Shown here one piece after another: positions 48,401 through 59,124 of a stretch of DNA of 64,000 bases (the first letter of the stretch is position 1; every line of letters starts with the position of its first letter). Origin of the DNA: Heracleum sosnowskyi (taxonomy: Eukaryota > Streptophyta > Magnoliopsida > Apiales > Apiaceae); the NCBI GenBank assembly GCA_030848705.1, contig CM061245.1, forward strand, positions 58,616,006-58,680,005, written 5' to 3'. The position numbers were made by a program, and so were the translations under genes. Below the pieces are notes generated by a model. It ran no database searches. It worked only from the letters and a program-made list of their open reading frames with translations, and had not been told where the DNA came from.

Positions 48401-49136
48401 TGAAACTCTGACGTTAGAAGCTGTGGATTTTTCTCAACCCAGGACAGTACTTGGAAAAGAATCTTATGACAAGTCTGGTTTAGGTTCACACAGGGAAAAG
48501 AGAATAAATAACAGACCTTTAGATCAAACATCACTGGCAGAAGCTGGTATTGGGGTATCTCAAGAGAGCCTTGATAAACTAGAATCTGTTCAGATGGTTT
48601 ATCATAGAGGATTGAAGAAAGAGGTTCTGTTATATTTTATGTCTGATGGAAGAGTATACAGAGTAGGAGAAGCTGATGTTCAATTGAAGCTATGGGAAGA
48701 GCTTGAGTATGTTTTATACCTTCTCAAAGTCAAAAATAAAAGTACTCATGATGCTGCTCTAGTTCAAAGAGATAGGATGATGAAATCCAAAGTTCTTCTT
48801 GGAGGAGGTGTTTCTAGTGCATATATTCCTAAGTACAGAGATGCTTATGGAAAGATTGTTGAGATGAAGAGAAACAGTGCTAAGTTCAAAACAACACTGG
48901 GTATAAAAGTCTTGGAATTCAACTTAGAGTCTGACAAATCTTACTATATCCGGCTAGGGAATGAAATGAGGAAGAACATCATTTATTCTCTGAGAGCTGC
49001 TATCTACCAGACTGGAGAAAGTGATCCAGAGCTTAAGGAATTGAAAGAGATCATGGTAGAAGAGCTAGAAAAGGCTGAAAGGAGGCTTCTCATCGATTAT
49101 CTCAGGACAGTGCCTGATATTGAAGAGATTGAGTAA
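45465..49136 (+). CDS. intact downstream ORF of element D (1223 aa), unknown function
   Basis: I take the ATG at 45465 (MATTTFVSSGLEFVPNNYAS) because it aligns with the starts in A and E; the frame is open a further 165 bp upstream. Order: N-terminal globular domain, residues 1 to about 260 (RMMREIGYSGPL, LRKEWSFFFD, GYSLLYDNHFDFARL); a basic segment with KKRRANRSK and HKRKRR (possible nuclear signals); a long acidic region rich in Glu/Ala/Val to about residue 640; a coiled coil (about 690-780); DDVKKGEKIPKDKC; an Arg/Ser-rich stretch; and a C-terminal domain (about 1040-1223) with YFMSDGRVYRVGEADVQ and LRAAIYQTG shared with B and E. No signal peptide or membrane helix is visible. The family resembles the extra ORF of SIRE/Maximus elements, sometimes called env-like; the sequence gives no support for an envelope role. 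Confidence 0.85.
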   Translation: MATTTFVSSGLEFVPNNYASPLNTANAPEAFHMIQEFLAQSAIGRALVEPAKLSGSQIKVFWESGLYDDGGETGNPSIIFEFEETEYVITSGTIRAAMGFPEFSSYTIGMGDNDLLRMMREIGYSGPLTKIGQLKRPFLRKEWSFFFDCITRTFGKKCTNWDDIPTDSLQIGYSLLYDNHFDFARLVLNNLGEKMTENRGVVYFSRFCQILFSYCVQGVDIVAEDVSCFKLHKRIFSDLINKDVKKGVVGDLLLLASVQQFVDDQVNSQTQIPSQPEPLQTELPPSTSVKPKSSGRTKHVGSKPARSVRPATDVGVSKSNDEPKGHYKKRRANRSKANDEDDLDNETLHKRKRRLVANYLFDNVDEAVQHEAPEVVVEEPVVNADDEDMIFVDTEAPEVIVQEATENVEAVSVPDLANADIEADFDQDVLFDDFDANVEAHPSISVCDTEDVVADQPTQILDESIATHTEILSVNNTISEKGEEVDQVLEAAQVVEAAIENFDEAMAGNVKETTVQTEDIVAETVPIETEVIVNSEIPEAAQVNAEVTADNVIEEIAEQLEENANEDRVDFDNADHTSVNSDHANSGINAELSDSDESIPFLRDPTAESIKENHNATEDHFREMHYANWSGADCIFSTQRAADFVHKTATKITNPELLSHFKATIVQVKSLHNRFDETHKVVLGLSTDIALKELALKKDRAQFTSMVKDQEEIKQRLTRVESNQADISTKIDSIAASLELLTSVFIPDDVKKGEKIPKDKCRRTPTLKLRDDSNDGGSRETEKRSKSSQEQGRLRSNSARQTNSERLNSGRQSSSRLKSLVISSNPTTDEEIAAKIFMEEHGGEATVEDIDAEMKLLAKEHQKKIEAGTYKKKSVKAPRKKEIGISIKENTQQSIQYTRRPVIANTDKGKGKLVEEGQLPKKNYSTSDVAQVESRIYKSTSDVAHVDISTKVVTTSDKAQVVQTQLAPQLQGFLRPVLSETLTLEAVDFSQPRTVLGKESYDKSGLGSHREKRINNRPLDQTSLAEAGIGVSQESLDKLESVQMVYHRGLKKEVLLYFMSDGRVYRVGEADVQLKLWEELEYVLYLLKVKNKSTHDAALVQRDRMMKSKVLLGGGVSSAYIPKYRDAYGKIVEMKRNSAKFKTTLGIKVLEFNLESDKSYYIRLGNEMRKNIIYSLRAAIYQTGESDPELKELKEIMVEELEKAERRLLIDYLRTVPDIEEIE

Positions 49137-49267
49137 AGTCTGACTGTAAGTTTTTATAGTTTTCTGTTCTAAGTTAAAGTTAAACTCTGATTATATTTAA
49201 ACACTGCATTTGTTATATGTTTTGACATCATCAATTATCTATTAACTTGTACATCTTTATTATGCAC

Positions 49268-49281
49268 AAGTTGGGGGAGAT
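49268..49281 (+). other. polypurine tract of element D
   Basis: AAGTTGGGGGAGAT directly before the 3' LTR; same core as in A, B and E. Confidence 0.88.
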
Positions 49282-49775
49282 TGTTAGATATAATTGCTAA
49301 TGATTGTTTTATCAGTGTTTAAGAAATAGGTACTCATCAGAGTTTACTTGAAGCCAGTCAGAGTTTATTTAAAGTCTGACGGGATAAGAGTTTATTTTAG
49401 CTGTCGGTGCTAACATGAAGATTCTAGAAGCAATATATTCTGAAGATGGAAAGAAGCAGAATATATTGAGATAGCTAAATAAACGGGACAGAAGACAGAA
49501 GCAATCCTAGATTGATATAAATTGTATAGCTGATTTATAGGATATCAATTAGAGATTGATTATGTAGCTGTGTACTATATAAACACAGATAGGTTAACCC
49601 TAAAAGGGATGCGAATACTGAATACATTATTCTTGTAACCTAGAAGCTCTCTGTGATTCTTTAACATCACTGAGAGAAGAGTTATTTATATAATTCAGTT
49701 TATTGATCATAAATAGTGTTTTTAATTGTTCTTCTCATACATATATTGATTATATATTGTGTATTCGGCCTAACA
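49282..49775 (+). repeat. 3' LTR of element D (494 bp)
   Basis: Partner of 37855-38348. Its hairpin (49647-49674) reads CTCTCTGTGA and TCACTGAGAG, one mismatch in ten; the left LTR has one further change. It ends CCTAACA at the duplication TAGGC. Confidence 0.95.
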
Positions 49776-49780
49776 TAGGC
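49776..49780. repeat. target-site duplication of element D, right copy
   Basis: TAGGC; matches the left copy, after which element C's reading frame resumes. Confidence 0.93.
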
Positions 49781-50044
49781 ATATAAACATTGGAAGGCTT
49801 GTGATTGATCAAATGATTATGTGCATGGGACCACTGGAAGAGAGAACATGCATAGATGATGTGCTTTGTTTCTATCCAAGGTTCCTACAGCTAATTCTTA
49901 ATGATGTGTTAACAGCTGAAGAACGGGAGATTTTTGAAGGTGAGGAGACCATGGATTGTATGAAGATGAAGAGCAATGCTATAACAGCTCTTATCAAGAA
50001 GAACCATCTTCCAGGGGTGCCTACTGTTCTCGCTAAATATCTAA
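49781..50044 (+). pseudogene. downstream ORF of element C, second piece
   Basis: Continues the frame of 37335-37854 after removal of D: ...NNR|HINIGRLVIDQMIMCMGPL, then DDVLCFYPRFLQLILNDVL and EEREIFEGEETMDCMKMKSN to KYL. The FYPRFLQLIL segment corresponds to FSRFCQILFSY in D and FLRFLQLIFNHLC in E, confirming the same domain. Element E interrupts it at 50044. No stop occurs inside this piece. Confidence 0.8.
50040..50044. repeat. target-site duplication of element E, left copy
   Basis: TCTAA; repeated at 61944-61948. Confidence 0.9.
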
Positions 50045-50620
50045 TATTGCCCAGTAATAAACAATTGTAGAAGGGGGGTTGAATACAATTGTATAAGATT
50101 CTCGACTTAATAAGATATGAATCACAAATATGAAAGAATAATAACAGCTTTATTAAATCTGATATAAAACTGTTACAAAACTCTCTCAAGAAATTCTGTG
50201 TTCTTGAGAGCTGCTAGTTTACAAAAACTCTCTCAAGAAATTCTGATGTTCTTGAGAGCTTCTATGTTACAATATAATCATGTATGTGATTGATATAAAA
50301 TCAAAACCTAAACTGTGTTTATATACTACACAGCTTCTCTATCAATGATAAGTCCTAATCAATTACAAAGATTGAAACCTATCCTTAATCGATAGCTTCA
50401 TTACTACAAACTAGGAACCGACAGAATAATCTTCCTTATTTAACTAGACTCCAAATATAACTCGAAGTAGGAATCCTGATCAGCTTCCAGTCCTGATGAT
50501 CAATCCTGATCCCAGTCCTGATATTCATTCTGATCCTAATGACCATGCAAACCTGATGATGTCAGCAATCCTGATCAGTTGAATTCTAGATCCTGGCGAT
50601 CATTGTATCCTGATCTAACA
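50045..50620 (-). repeat. 3' LTR of element E (576 bp)
   Basis: Starts TATTGCCCAG (TG end mutated to TA) and ends GATCTAACA. The G-run hairpin is at 50061-50092. A 48-bp unit is tandemly duplicated at 50174-50270, each copy holding the hairpin CTCTCAAGAA/TTCTTGAGAG. Its U3 has eight or more CCTGAT copies. On the minus strand an AATAAA signal and the TATATAAACACAG core promoter are present. ATCTCCCCCAATC (50621-50633) beyond it is the polypurine tract. Confidence 0.93.
50174..50270 (-). repeat. 48-bp tandem duplication in element E LTR
   Basis: Two units, each with a perfect 10-bp inverted repeat around a loop of 8-9 bases. Present in both LTRs of E, single in B. Confidence 0.85.
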
Positions 50621-50730
50621 ATCTCCCCCAATCTCATACTTTGTTAAATAAAGTATAGATTCCTAAGATTCAATGATGTCAAAAACATATTTACAAAATG
50701 TACAAGTATCTTCAGCAGCAACTTATCTGT

Positions 50731-53700
50731 TTAAATTCTTTGATAAAACAGATTCATTTTCAAGAAGTTGGATAACAAATTTTCTTCTTTTTCTTCAAGA
50801 ATTTGAATCAGTCTTTCTTTAAGATTTCTGAGTTCTTCATCTTCCTCATTAATCTGGTAAATAGCTGCTCTGAGATTCTGTATGGAGCTTCTTTGTAGAC
50901 TGTGCTCTTCAAGCAAAAGATAAGCAATTTCCTTCCCATCAGGATTGAGAGTAAGTTGAGTCATGCCAAAAGTCACTTCTTTAACAGTAGTGCCCCTTTG
51001 CATTTCCACATCTTGACCTCTTTGATTTAAGTACATGGGAGTATAATCACCATTGAAATTTTTGTTTCCATTCAGTCTTCTTCTTATTGTTGACAAGATC
51101 ATGTCACTCCATTCTTTGCACACTTTGTTCTTCCATCTTAACATATAATGAACATATTTCAGTTCCTGTGTAGTTTTCATCAGCAGATCTTGAATGCGCA
51201 GAATCTTCACCCTACCATCTTTCATGAAGTACATAAGCTTTTCTTTCTTTTCAATACCATCATGACAATCTATAACTATATCAACAGCTAATAAATTGTT
51301 CAGGTTTTCAGAAGTTAAAATACCTCCAATTTCAGTCAAGGAGTAAGGATCAACATATGACATATTCAGATATTCAGCATCCATGTGTCCAATACCTCCT
51401 CTTGAATTACTTGTCAATTGCTTCAGATTTGAAAACATTCGTAGCCAGAGTGCTTTTGATCTAATCATATCAGATAAATCAACAAGACTTGAAGCACTTG
51501 TTATAATTCCTCCATTCTGAAAATTGATAGGTGTGTTACACCTCAGTGTACTTATGTGTTTCCACTTCTTATCTTTTTCTTTTTCAAAAGCATAGATTCT
51601 TTCTAGTAAAGATTCTCGTCTGCTTGAATTTCTCCACAATCTTCTGTTTGAGAGTTTAAGCCTTTGTACATAGAGATTGAAATCTCTATTTGTTGATCTT
51701 GTGATTTCTCTTCTTCTGGCTTCTTCTTCTTCATCCACTTCCTTGTTGTGAGAATCAACCACAGTAGATAAGATTAACAAATCAATCTCTTGCAGAATTT
51801 TAGATTCATCAGGATCTTGAACATTGTCAGGAACAACATCAGGATTAGAATCTTCAATTTGATTTGTATTGCAGAGAATTAATTGTCTTGGCTTTCTTCT
51901 CAATTCAGGTTCTTCTTCAATATTTTCATCATCACCAAAAGTAGACCTTTCAGGAACTACTAGAGTTTGAGTAGGTTCAGGAATTTCTTCTATTAATAAA
52001 CCTCTAGACCTTGTCTGTCTAGGCATTGTTTGAGTTGAAGAACCTCTTCTACCTCTTCTAGCTCCTCTCCTACCTCTGCCTCCTCTTCCTCTAGTAGGAG
52101 CAGGGTTATTAAAGCTTTCCATCATTTCTCTCTGTTGTCTTAAGAATTCTTCATGTGAGAGATCAGGATATTCTTCACTTGCTGTAGAGAGTGTTTTTCT
52201 TACAAATAATTGTTGACCTCTTTTATCAGTGTGATATAGAGTAACAATTCTGCCATCTTTTGTAGAGAACTTCTGGAATAGATTTGATGCATCTTCAGGA
52301 TTATCAATAATCAAATCTTCATCACCTTCAGGAATTATAGCAAGAGTTTGTTCATGACCAGGCATCAGGATTTGATCACCTGTCAGGATTTGTTCTTCCG
52401 TCAGGATCTGAGATTGAACCAATGTTCTTACTGTCCTTACTCCAGAATCAGAAACATGAGTTGACTGCATTGTTTGACTTTGAGAAGTTTGAATTGTCTT
52501 CATAACAGAAACATCAGAGGTTTCTCCTTGTAGAATTTTGTCACCACCATCATTTCCAGTATTATCATCATCATCATTATTTCTCAATACTAGATCAGGT
52601 GTACATTTTGCCTGACTTACCTTCTCCCCCTTTTTGACATCAACATTTGACAATATATTCAAAATTAAGGCAAGAGAGGTTTGAATGTCAGTTACCTTTG
52701 TATCAAGAGAATCAATCCTTCTGTTGATGGAGGTTTGTTCAGAAATAGCAGATTTCACTTGAGATTCCACTATCCTTAGTTGAAGAACAGTAGGCACCTT
52801 TGTAAAACTCATAGAAATATTTTCCCTCACCAACTCAGTTTCAGCTTTGACAGAATCAATTTCCTGTTTCAGGCTTTTAGATAAAAGAGTTGTAGCCTTC
52901 AGATGATTCTTCAAATCTGGATTCTATATCATCTTCATTGCATCATACGCATGATCCAAGGCATATGGATAGCTGACAGATTCATCAGACCTATACCATT
53001 CATTTTCCCATTGATGCCTTTTCAATTGCTCAGCAGGATTAATCTCAGAAGGAATAGAAAAGTCTTGTCTGAAGTCTTTTCCAGTTGAAGCCTTGCCAGA
53101 CATGAATGTGCTTGATGAACCAAAGTTAGTTCCAAGACTAGATTTTAGAACTCTGGTAAGTTGTTCCTTCTCATCATTATTTTCATCATCACTATCATCA
53201 GAATCATCATCATCATCATGAGTAACATCAGGATCAGGAATAGCTATACCTTTCAGTTTATCCTGTGAATCTGTGATAGGATGGTCCATTGGTCTTGATC
53301 GTAGTGGTTGAATCAAAATTGGCTTAGCATCAGGAGCACCACTAGCATCAGGATGAACACCGTCAGGATTTGATAAGCTTGCATCAGTATCTGTTACCAA
53401 TGGTTCTTGTGTAGCATGAGGTTCTGAAGCTGCTTCAACACTTTGAGTTGGAGGTTCTTGTGTACTTCCCTCATTGACAGTGTCCTTGACCAATCTTTCA
53501 CTAGAAGCTCTAGCTTTGCCTGCATCTTCACTTTGAGAAGACGGTTCTTGTGTGGCTGGAATGTTGATGTCTTCACTCTCCCTTTGAGAAAATGGTTCTT
53601 GTGGGACCATTCCAATAGCTAAGCCTGCACCCAAACTTTGATTGAGTGGTTCTTGTGTGGCAGGATCTTCAGTTTGAGCTGCTGAATCACTTTGAGATTC

Positions 53701-55272
53701 AGGTTCTTGTGGGCTAGATCCTTTCAGCTTCTTTTGTCTCTTGAAAACTATCTCTGCTGTTTTCCTTTTCTTCTCTAATGGATGGGAAAATCCAAGCTTT
53801 GAAGCAGTCTCAGCAACCTTCTCCCATGAAATTTCAACAATCTTTGCAGATGGAGAAGCCTTTGCTGGAGAGTCTGAGATAGAGACAACTTTCGTTTTTG
53901 CATCAAGAATACCAACATCAGGATTTGCTAGAGCATCAGGAGTAGATGACTCATCAGGATTTGATGTCTGAATATTGGTATCCTTCATTTGCACTTTCAA
54001 AGGAATATGATACCTGCTTTTCGATAATGTCCTTTTCTTCTGTGGTTTTGATGATGGTACCACGGCTTCAATAGCAGTATCAGCAACTTCCTTATTCACA
54101 TTCATTATAGAGGATATAGGTAAATCATCCTCTGAATCAGTCTCATCCCTGAGCACGAACTTCCTTTTAACAGAAACAGCCTCAACACCCTTAGCAGCTT
54201 TCTTCACCAGGACCCCTTGTACACCCCCTTGTATCTTCTTTTTAGTGAGTGGTGTAGAGGAAAAATCCTTTGAACTTGATTGCCTTCCAGACACATCAGT
54301 TCTAGCTGATTTCTTTGATTTTACAACTAAAGTCTTTTGAGAGACATTAGAGGTGGCTGTTGACTGTTTGAACTGTTTAGGTGGTATGCCGAGGTCAAGA
54401 ACAAGGTGTGATTGGCCTTGCCCCATAGCATGAGAAAGCAATCCATAACAAGTAGGCATTTCCTGATGTAAGAAAAACCTAAACTCATCAGGAATAAAAG
54501 CATTACCAATAAAACCATTTGCCTTATCACTGTTGACTAAGGACTTAATATTATTCTCAGTAATTCTACAGATTGGTAGAACTACATCATCCTCAAAAAC
54601 AACATTAGGACATAAGTGATTAAATATCAATTGTAAAAATCTAAGAAAACAGACAGAACCTAACTTATCTGATTTCCTATCACTTAAAGCTTTTAAGATA
54701 AAAGAGCCATAATCAAACACTGTAGAATGGATAAGAGAGTACCCAATTTTGAGAGATCCTGATGGAAGAGCATCAAAATTTGATGTCTTGTTCAGGAAAC
54801 AGCGGCTGATTGTATCAAAGAAGAAATTTCATTCCTTCTTAAGCTTTGTCCTGAAGAGGTTCCCATACCTCTTTACTTCACCATTGTAGCCCAACTTTGT
54901 AACAAACTCAAAAAGAGTAGAGTCTGAAACATTATCAGGAACAGCATCACCAAGAACAGTTAAATGCAGTGCATCCTCCACAATTGCAGGAGTCACATAG
55001 TGAGTAATCCCATCATATTCAAAACTCATCAAGATTGAGTCAAAATGCCCTTTGTCAAAAGTAACTGAGTTCCACACCTGCATAACTGACTTAAAAGATA
55101 CATTTGCAGGTTCTGTTAAAGCAAACTTCAATGGGCTTGAAGCTAGAAAATCTTGGATAATGTGAAACTCATTGGGTAATTCCTGATGGTCTAGAATAGC
55201 TACAAAATTATTAGTGGCAAACGTAACACCACTAACCACAGCCTGTTTGCTTATGAATGATGAAGACGCCAT
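50731..55272 (-). pseudogene. downstream ORF of element E (~1513 codons), two in-frame stops
   Basis: ATG at 55272 opens MASSSFISKQAVVSGVTFAT. The N-terminal domain is followed by an acidic region rich in NPD/PDA and QEP repeats with basic clusters, a coiled coil from about 52910, DVKKGEKVSQAKC, an Arg/Gly-rich patch (RGRGGRGRRGARRGRRG) and the C-terminal domain with LMYFMKDGRVKIL and NLRAAIYQINEED. A TGA at 54829-54831 replaces the Trp of KKEWNFFF and a TAG at 52924-52926 separates the middle from the coiled coil; the frame is otherwise unbroken. The RGG-like patch suggests nucleic-acid binding. Function unknown. Confidence 0.83.
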
Positions 55273-55761
55273 TAAAACAGTATCAAAAACTTGAGAATTG
55301 AGATTTAGAAATTAGGGTTCTTGAACGCAGAGAGAAAAATAAGATGAAAAACTGATGAAGAGAGAGTAATCAGAAATTTAGCAAATCAAATGTATTTTGT
55401 TAAAACAAAATATTACTCTCAATGACAGGTGGCAAATTATGATTTGTGCTAAAATGATTAGTGGACAAATTACGTGCATAATTAAACATAACTGCACCGC
55501 TTTTTATGTGTATCTATATGTTTATATCTATCAGTGTGACACACGCGCGCATACAGTTGTCCAAAACTCAAACGTTTCTCATTAGAAACTGACAAAAAAT
55601 CAGGCACAAATTAAGCAATGAAATACTGACCTGTACATCAGAATTGACCAGTTGACTTCCTGTTAGGATTTTGTCCTATCAGGATTTGATCAAAAATACA
55701 TACCTTTCTGAATGACCATCAGGATTTGATAGTCATCAGGATTTCTTCTCTGTAGCTTTTC

Positions 55762-58700
55762 TCAAAAATTCTCAAAGTTCATCATTCCAAGTTCATTCAC
55801 CAACTTATTGAATGTAGCTTCAGGCAGTGGCTTGGTGAATATATCAGCTAGTTGTTGATCAGTAGGAACAAAATGAAGTTCAATTGTTCCTTCCAGAACC
55901 TCTTCTCTTATGAAATGATATCTAATACTGATGTGTTTAGTAAGAGAATGTTGAACTGGATTTCCTGTCATTGCAATAGCACTTTGGTTATCACAATAAA
56001 TAGGGATTTTTGAGTATGACAGGCCATAATCTAACAACTGATTTCTCATCCACATTATCTGAGCACAACAACTTCCTGCAATAATGTACTCAGCTTCTGC
56101 TGTTGAAGTAGAGATAGACTTTTGCTTTTTGATAAACCATGAAACTAGTCTACCACCCAAAAACTGACAGCTTCCTGAAGTACTTTTCCTGTCTATTTTG
56201 CATCCTGCAAAATCAGCATCAGAATAACCACACAAACCAAAATCTGATTCCCTTGCATATCAAAGACCAAGTGAAGGAGTGCCTTTGAGATATCTGAAAA
56301 TTCTTTTAACTGCAATCAGATGAGGTTCCCTAAGTTTTGCTTGAAATCTTGCACACAGACAGGTTGCAAACATGATATCTGGTATAATTGCAGTGAGATA
56401 CAATAAAGAGCCAATCATTCCTCTGTAGTGAGTTACATCTACCTCAGTACCTTGATCAGGATCAAGTTTGGTAGCTGTAGCAATGGGAGTATTTGCAGTA
56501 GCAAAGTCTTCCATGTTAAACCTTTTCAGTAAATTCCTTGTATATTTAGACTAATTGATAAAAATGCCATCATCAGTTTGTTTAACTTGAAGACCAAGAA
56601 AATAACTCATTTCTCCCATCATGCTCATTTGATATCTTGACTGCATAATCTTGGAAAACTTTTCACACAGCTTATTGTTTGTTGACCCAAAAATGATATC
56701 ATCCACATAAATCTGAACTAAAAGCAAATCCTTACCATGATTCAAATAGAATAGAGTTTTATCAATAGAACCTCTTTTGAATCCACTTTCTAGTAAGAAC
56801 TGAGCTAAGGTTTCATACCATGCTCTTGGAGCTTGCTTTAGTCCATAAAGTGCCTTATCCAATCTGTAAACATGATCTGGATATTTTGGATCAATGAAAC
56901 CAGGAGGTTGTTCAACATAGACTTCTTCCTCTAGTTCACCATTTAAGAAAGCACTTTTCACATCCATCTGGAAAACCTTGAATTTCTTATGAGCTACATA
57001 TGCCAGAAAGATCCTGATGGCCTCTAGTCTTGCAACAGGAGCAAAAGTTTCATCATAGTCAATTCCTTCTTGTTGAGAATACCCCTTTGCAACTAGTCTT
57101 GCTTTGTTTCTGATAATTACACCATCTGAATCAGTCTTATACTTGAAAATCCATTTTGTACCAATAATTGACCTGTTCTTTAGTCTTGGTACTAGTTTCC
57201 AGACTTCATTCCTTTCAAATTCATTCAATTCTTCTTGCATTACAGTAACCAATCAGCATCTTTGAGTGCATCTTCAACTTTATTTGGCTCCTCCTTTGAC
57301 AGAAAGTTATTATATAGAAATTCATTTTGAGTTGCACTTCTTGTCTGAACACTTGCATCAGGATCTCCAATTATCAAATCAGGAGTATGACTTGCAGTCC
57401 ATTTCCTTGCTGATGGTAAGTCATTCCTTGATGTAGATGCTCCCCCTGAATTGGTGTTATCTTGATTAGAAGAATTTGATTCATTAGATTCTCCCCCTGA
57501 AGTATTACTATCTCCTCCTGATAAATTATCAGGATCATCATTTGAATCAGTATCTGAAGAATTCTGTCCTGATGATTGAGTTGACTCTGAACTTGTAGTA
57601 GAATGTTGTTGCTCCCCCTCAACATTAGCACTACTAGTAGTATTACTATTGTTTGAATAATCAGAATTAACATTTGAAGTGTCATCAGGATTTGATGTGT
57701 CATTAGTATTTGGTGACTCATCAAGATCTGATGAACTGAGAGGATCTGATTCATTTTCTTCAGGTTCCTTGGTAACTTCATTTTCAAAAATCAGTCTATC
57801 ACGTGAGTCTTCATTCAATCCAATTATCTTCTTATCATCAAAAGATACATGTATTGACTCCATGACAGCTCTTGTTCTCAAGTTAAAAACTCTAAAGGCT
57901 CTTGATGCAGGATAACCTATGAAAATTCCTTCATCAGCCTTTGTTTCAAACTTTCCTAGCTGTTCAGGATGAGTTCTGAGAACAAAACATTTACAACCAA
58001 ACACATGCAGATGCTTCAAACTTGGTTTCTTCTCCTTGAGAGATTGATAAGGAGTAACACCATGTCTGTTTATCAATGTGAGATTTTGAGTATAGCATGT
58101 TGTGTTGACTGCTTCTGCCCAGAAATATGTAGGTAACTTAGCTTCTTCCAACATAATTCTGCCAGCTTCAATAAGAGTTCTATTTTTCCTTTCAACTACT
58201 CCATTTTGCTGAGGTGTGCCAGGAGCAGAGAATTGTTGAATAATTCCTTTGTATTTGCAGAACTCTTCCATCTTTGAATTCTTGAATTCAGTACCATTAT
58301 CACTCCTCAGTATCTTGACTTTGTACTTTGTGGTTGTCTCAATCATTCTCATATGATCCAACAGTATTTCAGGAGTTTCATCTTTTCTGTGCATAAAGTA
58401 CACCCAGGTGAATCTAGAATATTCATCAACAATTACAAGAGTGTACCTTTTCTTACTGATGGACAAGATGTTGACTGGTCCAAATAGATCAAGATGCAGC
58501 ATGTGATATGGTTCTTCAATAGAGGATTCTGATTTACTCTGGAATGATGTCCTTCTCTGTTTTGCTTTTTGACATGCATCACAGAGTCCATCAGGAGTAT
58601 ATAACACTTTTGGTAATCCTCTAACTAAATCTTTCTTAACCAACTCATTGATATTGCTGAATTTGAGATGAGAAAGCTTCTTGTGCCAATTCCAACTTTC

Positions 58701-59102
58701 ATCTACTGATGCTTTACTGATGAGACATGTAGGGGAGTCATCAGTATTTGAGAGAATGTTGGCTTCATAAATGTTACCATGCCTGTAGCCAGTCAGTGCT
58801 ATCTTTCCTGTTTCTTTGCTGACTACTTCACAATGAGTGGAATAGAAGTTGACATGCTAACCTCTGTCAGTGATTTGACTAATACTCAACAGGTTGTGTT
58901 TTAGTCCCTTCACTAGACCTACTTTTTCAATGATGACATTTCCAATGATTATATTGTCATATCCCAAAGTTTTTCCAATGTTGCCATCTCCATAAGACAC
59001 AGTTGGGCCAGCTTTTTCCTCATATTCTGATAACAGGGCTTTATTTCCAGTCATGTGCACAGAACATCCACTATCCATGACTAACACATTTTTCCTTTTT
59101 CC
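55762..59102 (-). pseudogene. copia pol of element E: PR, INT, RT, RNase H; four breaks
   Basis: Pol resumes right after an in-frame TTGTAG with GKRKNVLVMDSGCSVHMTG. Integrase (HLDLFGPV, RSDNGTEF, NGVVERKNRTLIE), RT ([31 protein letters not shown]) and RNase H ([20 protein letters not shown]) are recognisable to [10 protein letters not shown]. Breaks: TAG at 58857-58859 (Tyr expected), a one-base loss near 57246, TAG at 56551-56553 (Gln expected) and TGA at 56260-56262 (Trp expected). A Ser/Asn/Asp linker with NPDD/NTD units joins integrase and RT. Confidence 0.9.
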
Positions 59103-59124
59103 CTACAATCAGAATAAAAACATT

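Larger units (their letters stand above)
37855..49775 (+). mobile_element. complete copia element D, SIRE/Maximus-like, 11.9 kb
   Basis: Two 494-bp LTRs (37855-38348 and 49282-49775) with TGTTAG...CTAACA ends flank a plus-strand interior with primer site, gag, pol, spacer, a 1223-codon downstream ORF and polypurine tract. The 5-bp duplication TAGGC is present on both sides (37850-37854 and 49776-49780). By eye seven of 494 LTR positions differ (about 1.4%). It sits within the downstream ORF of element C in the same orientation. Gag and pol have stops and a frameshift; the downstream ORF does not. Confidence 0.96.
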
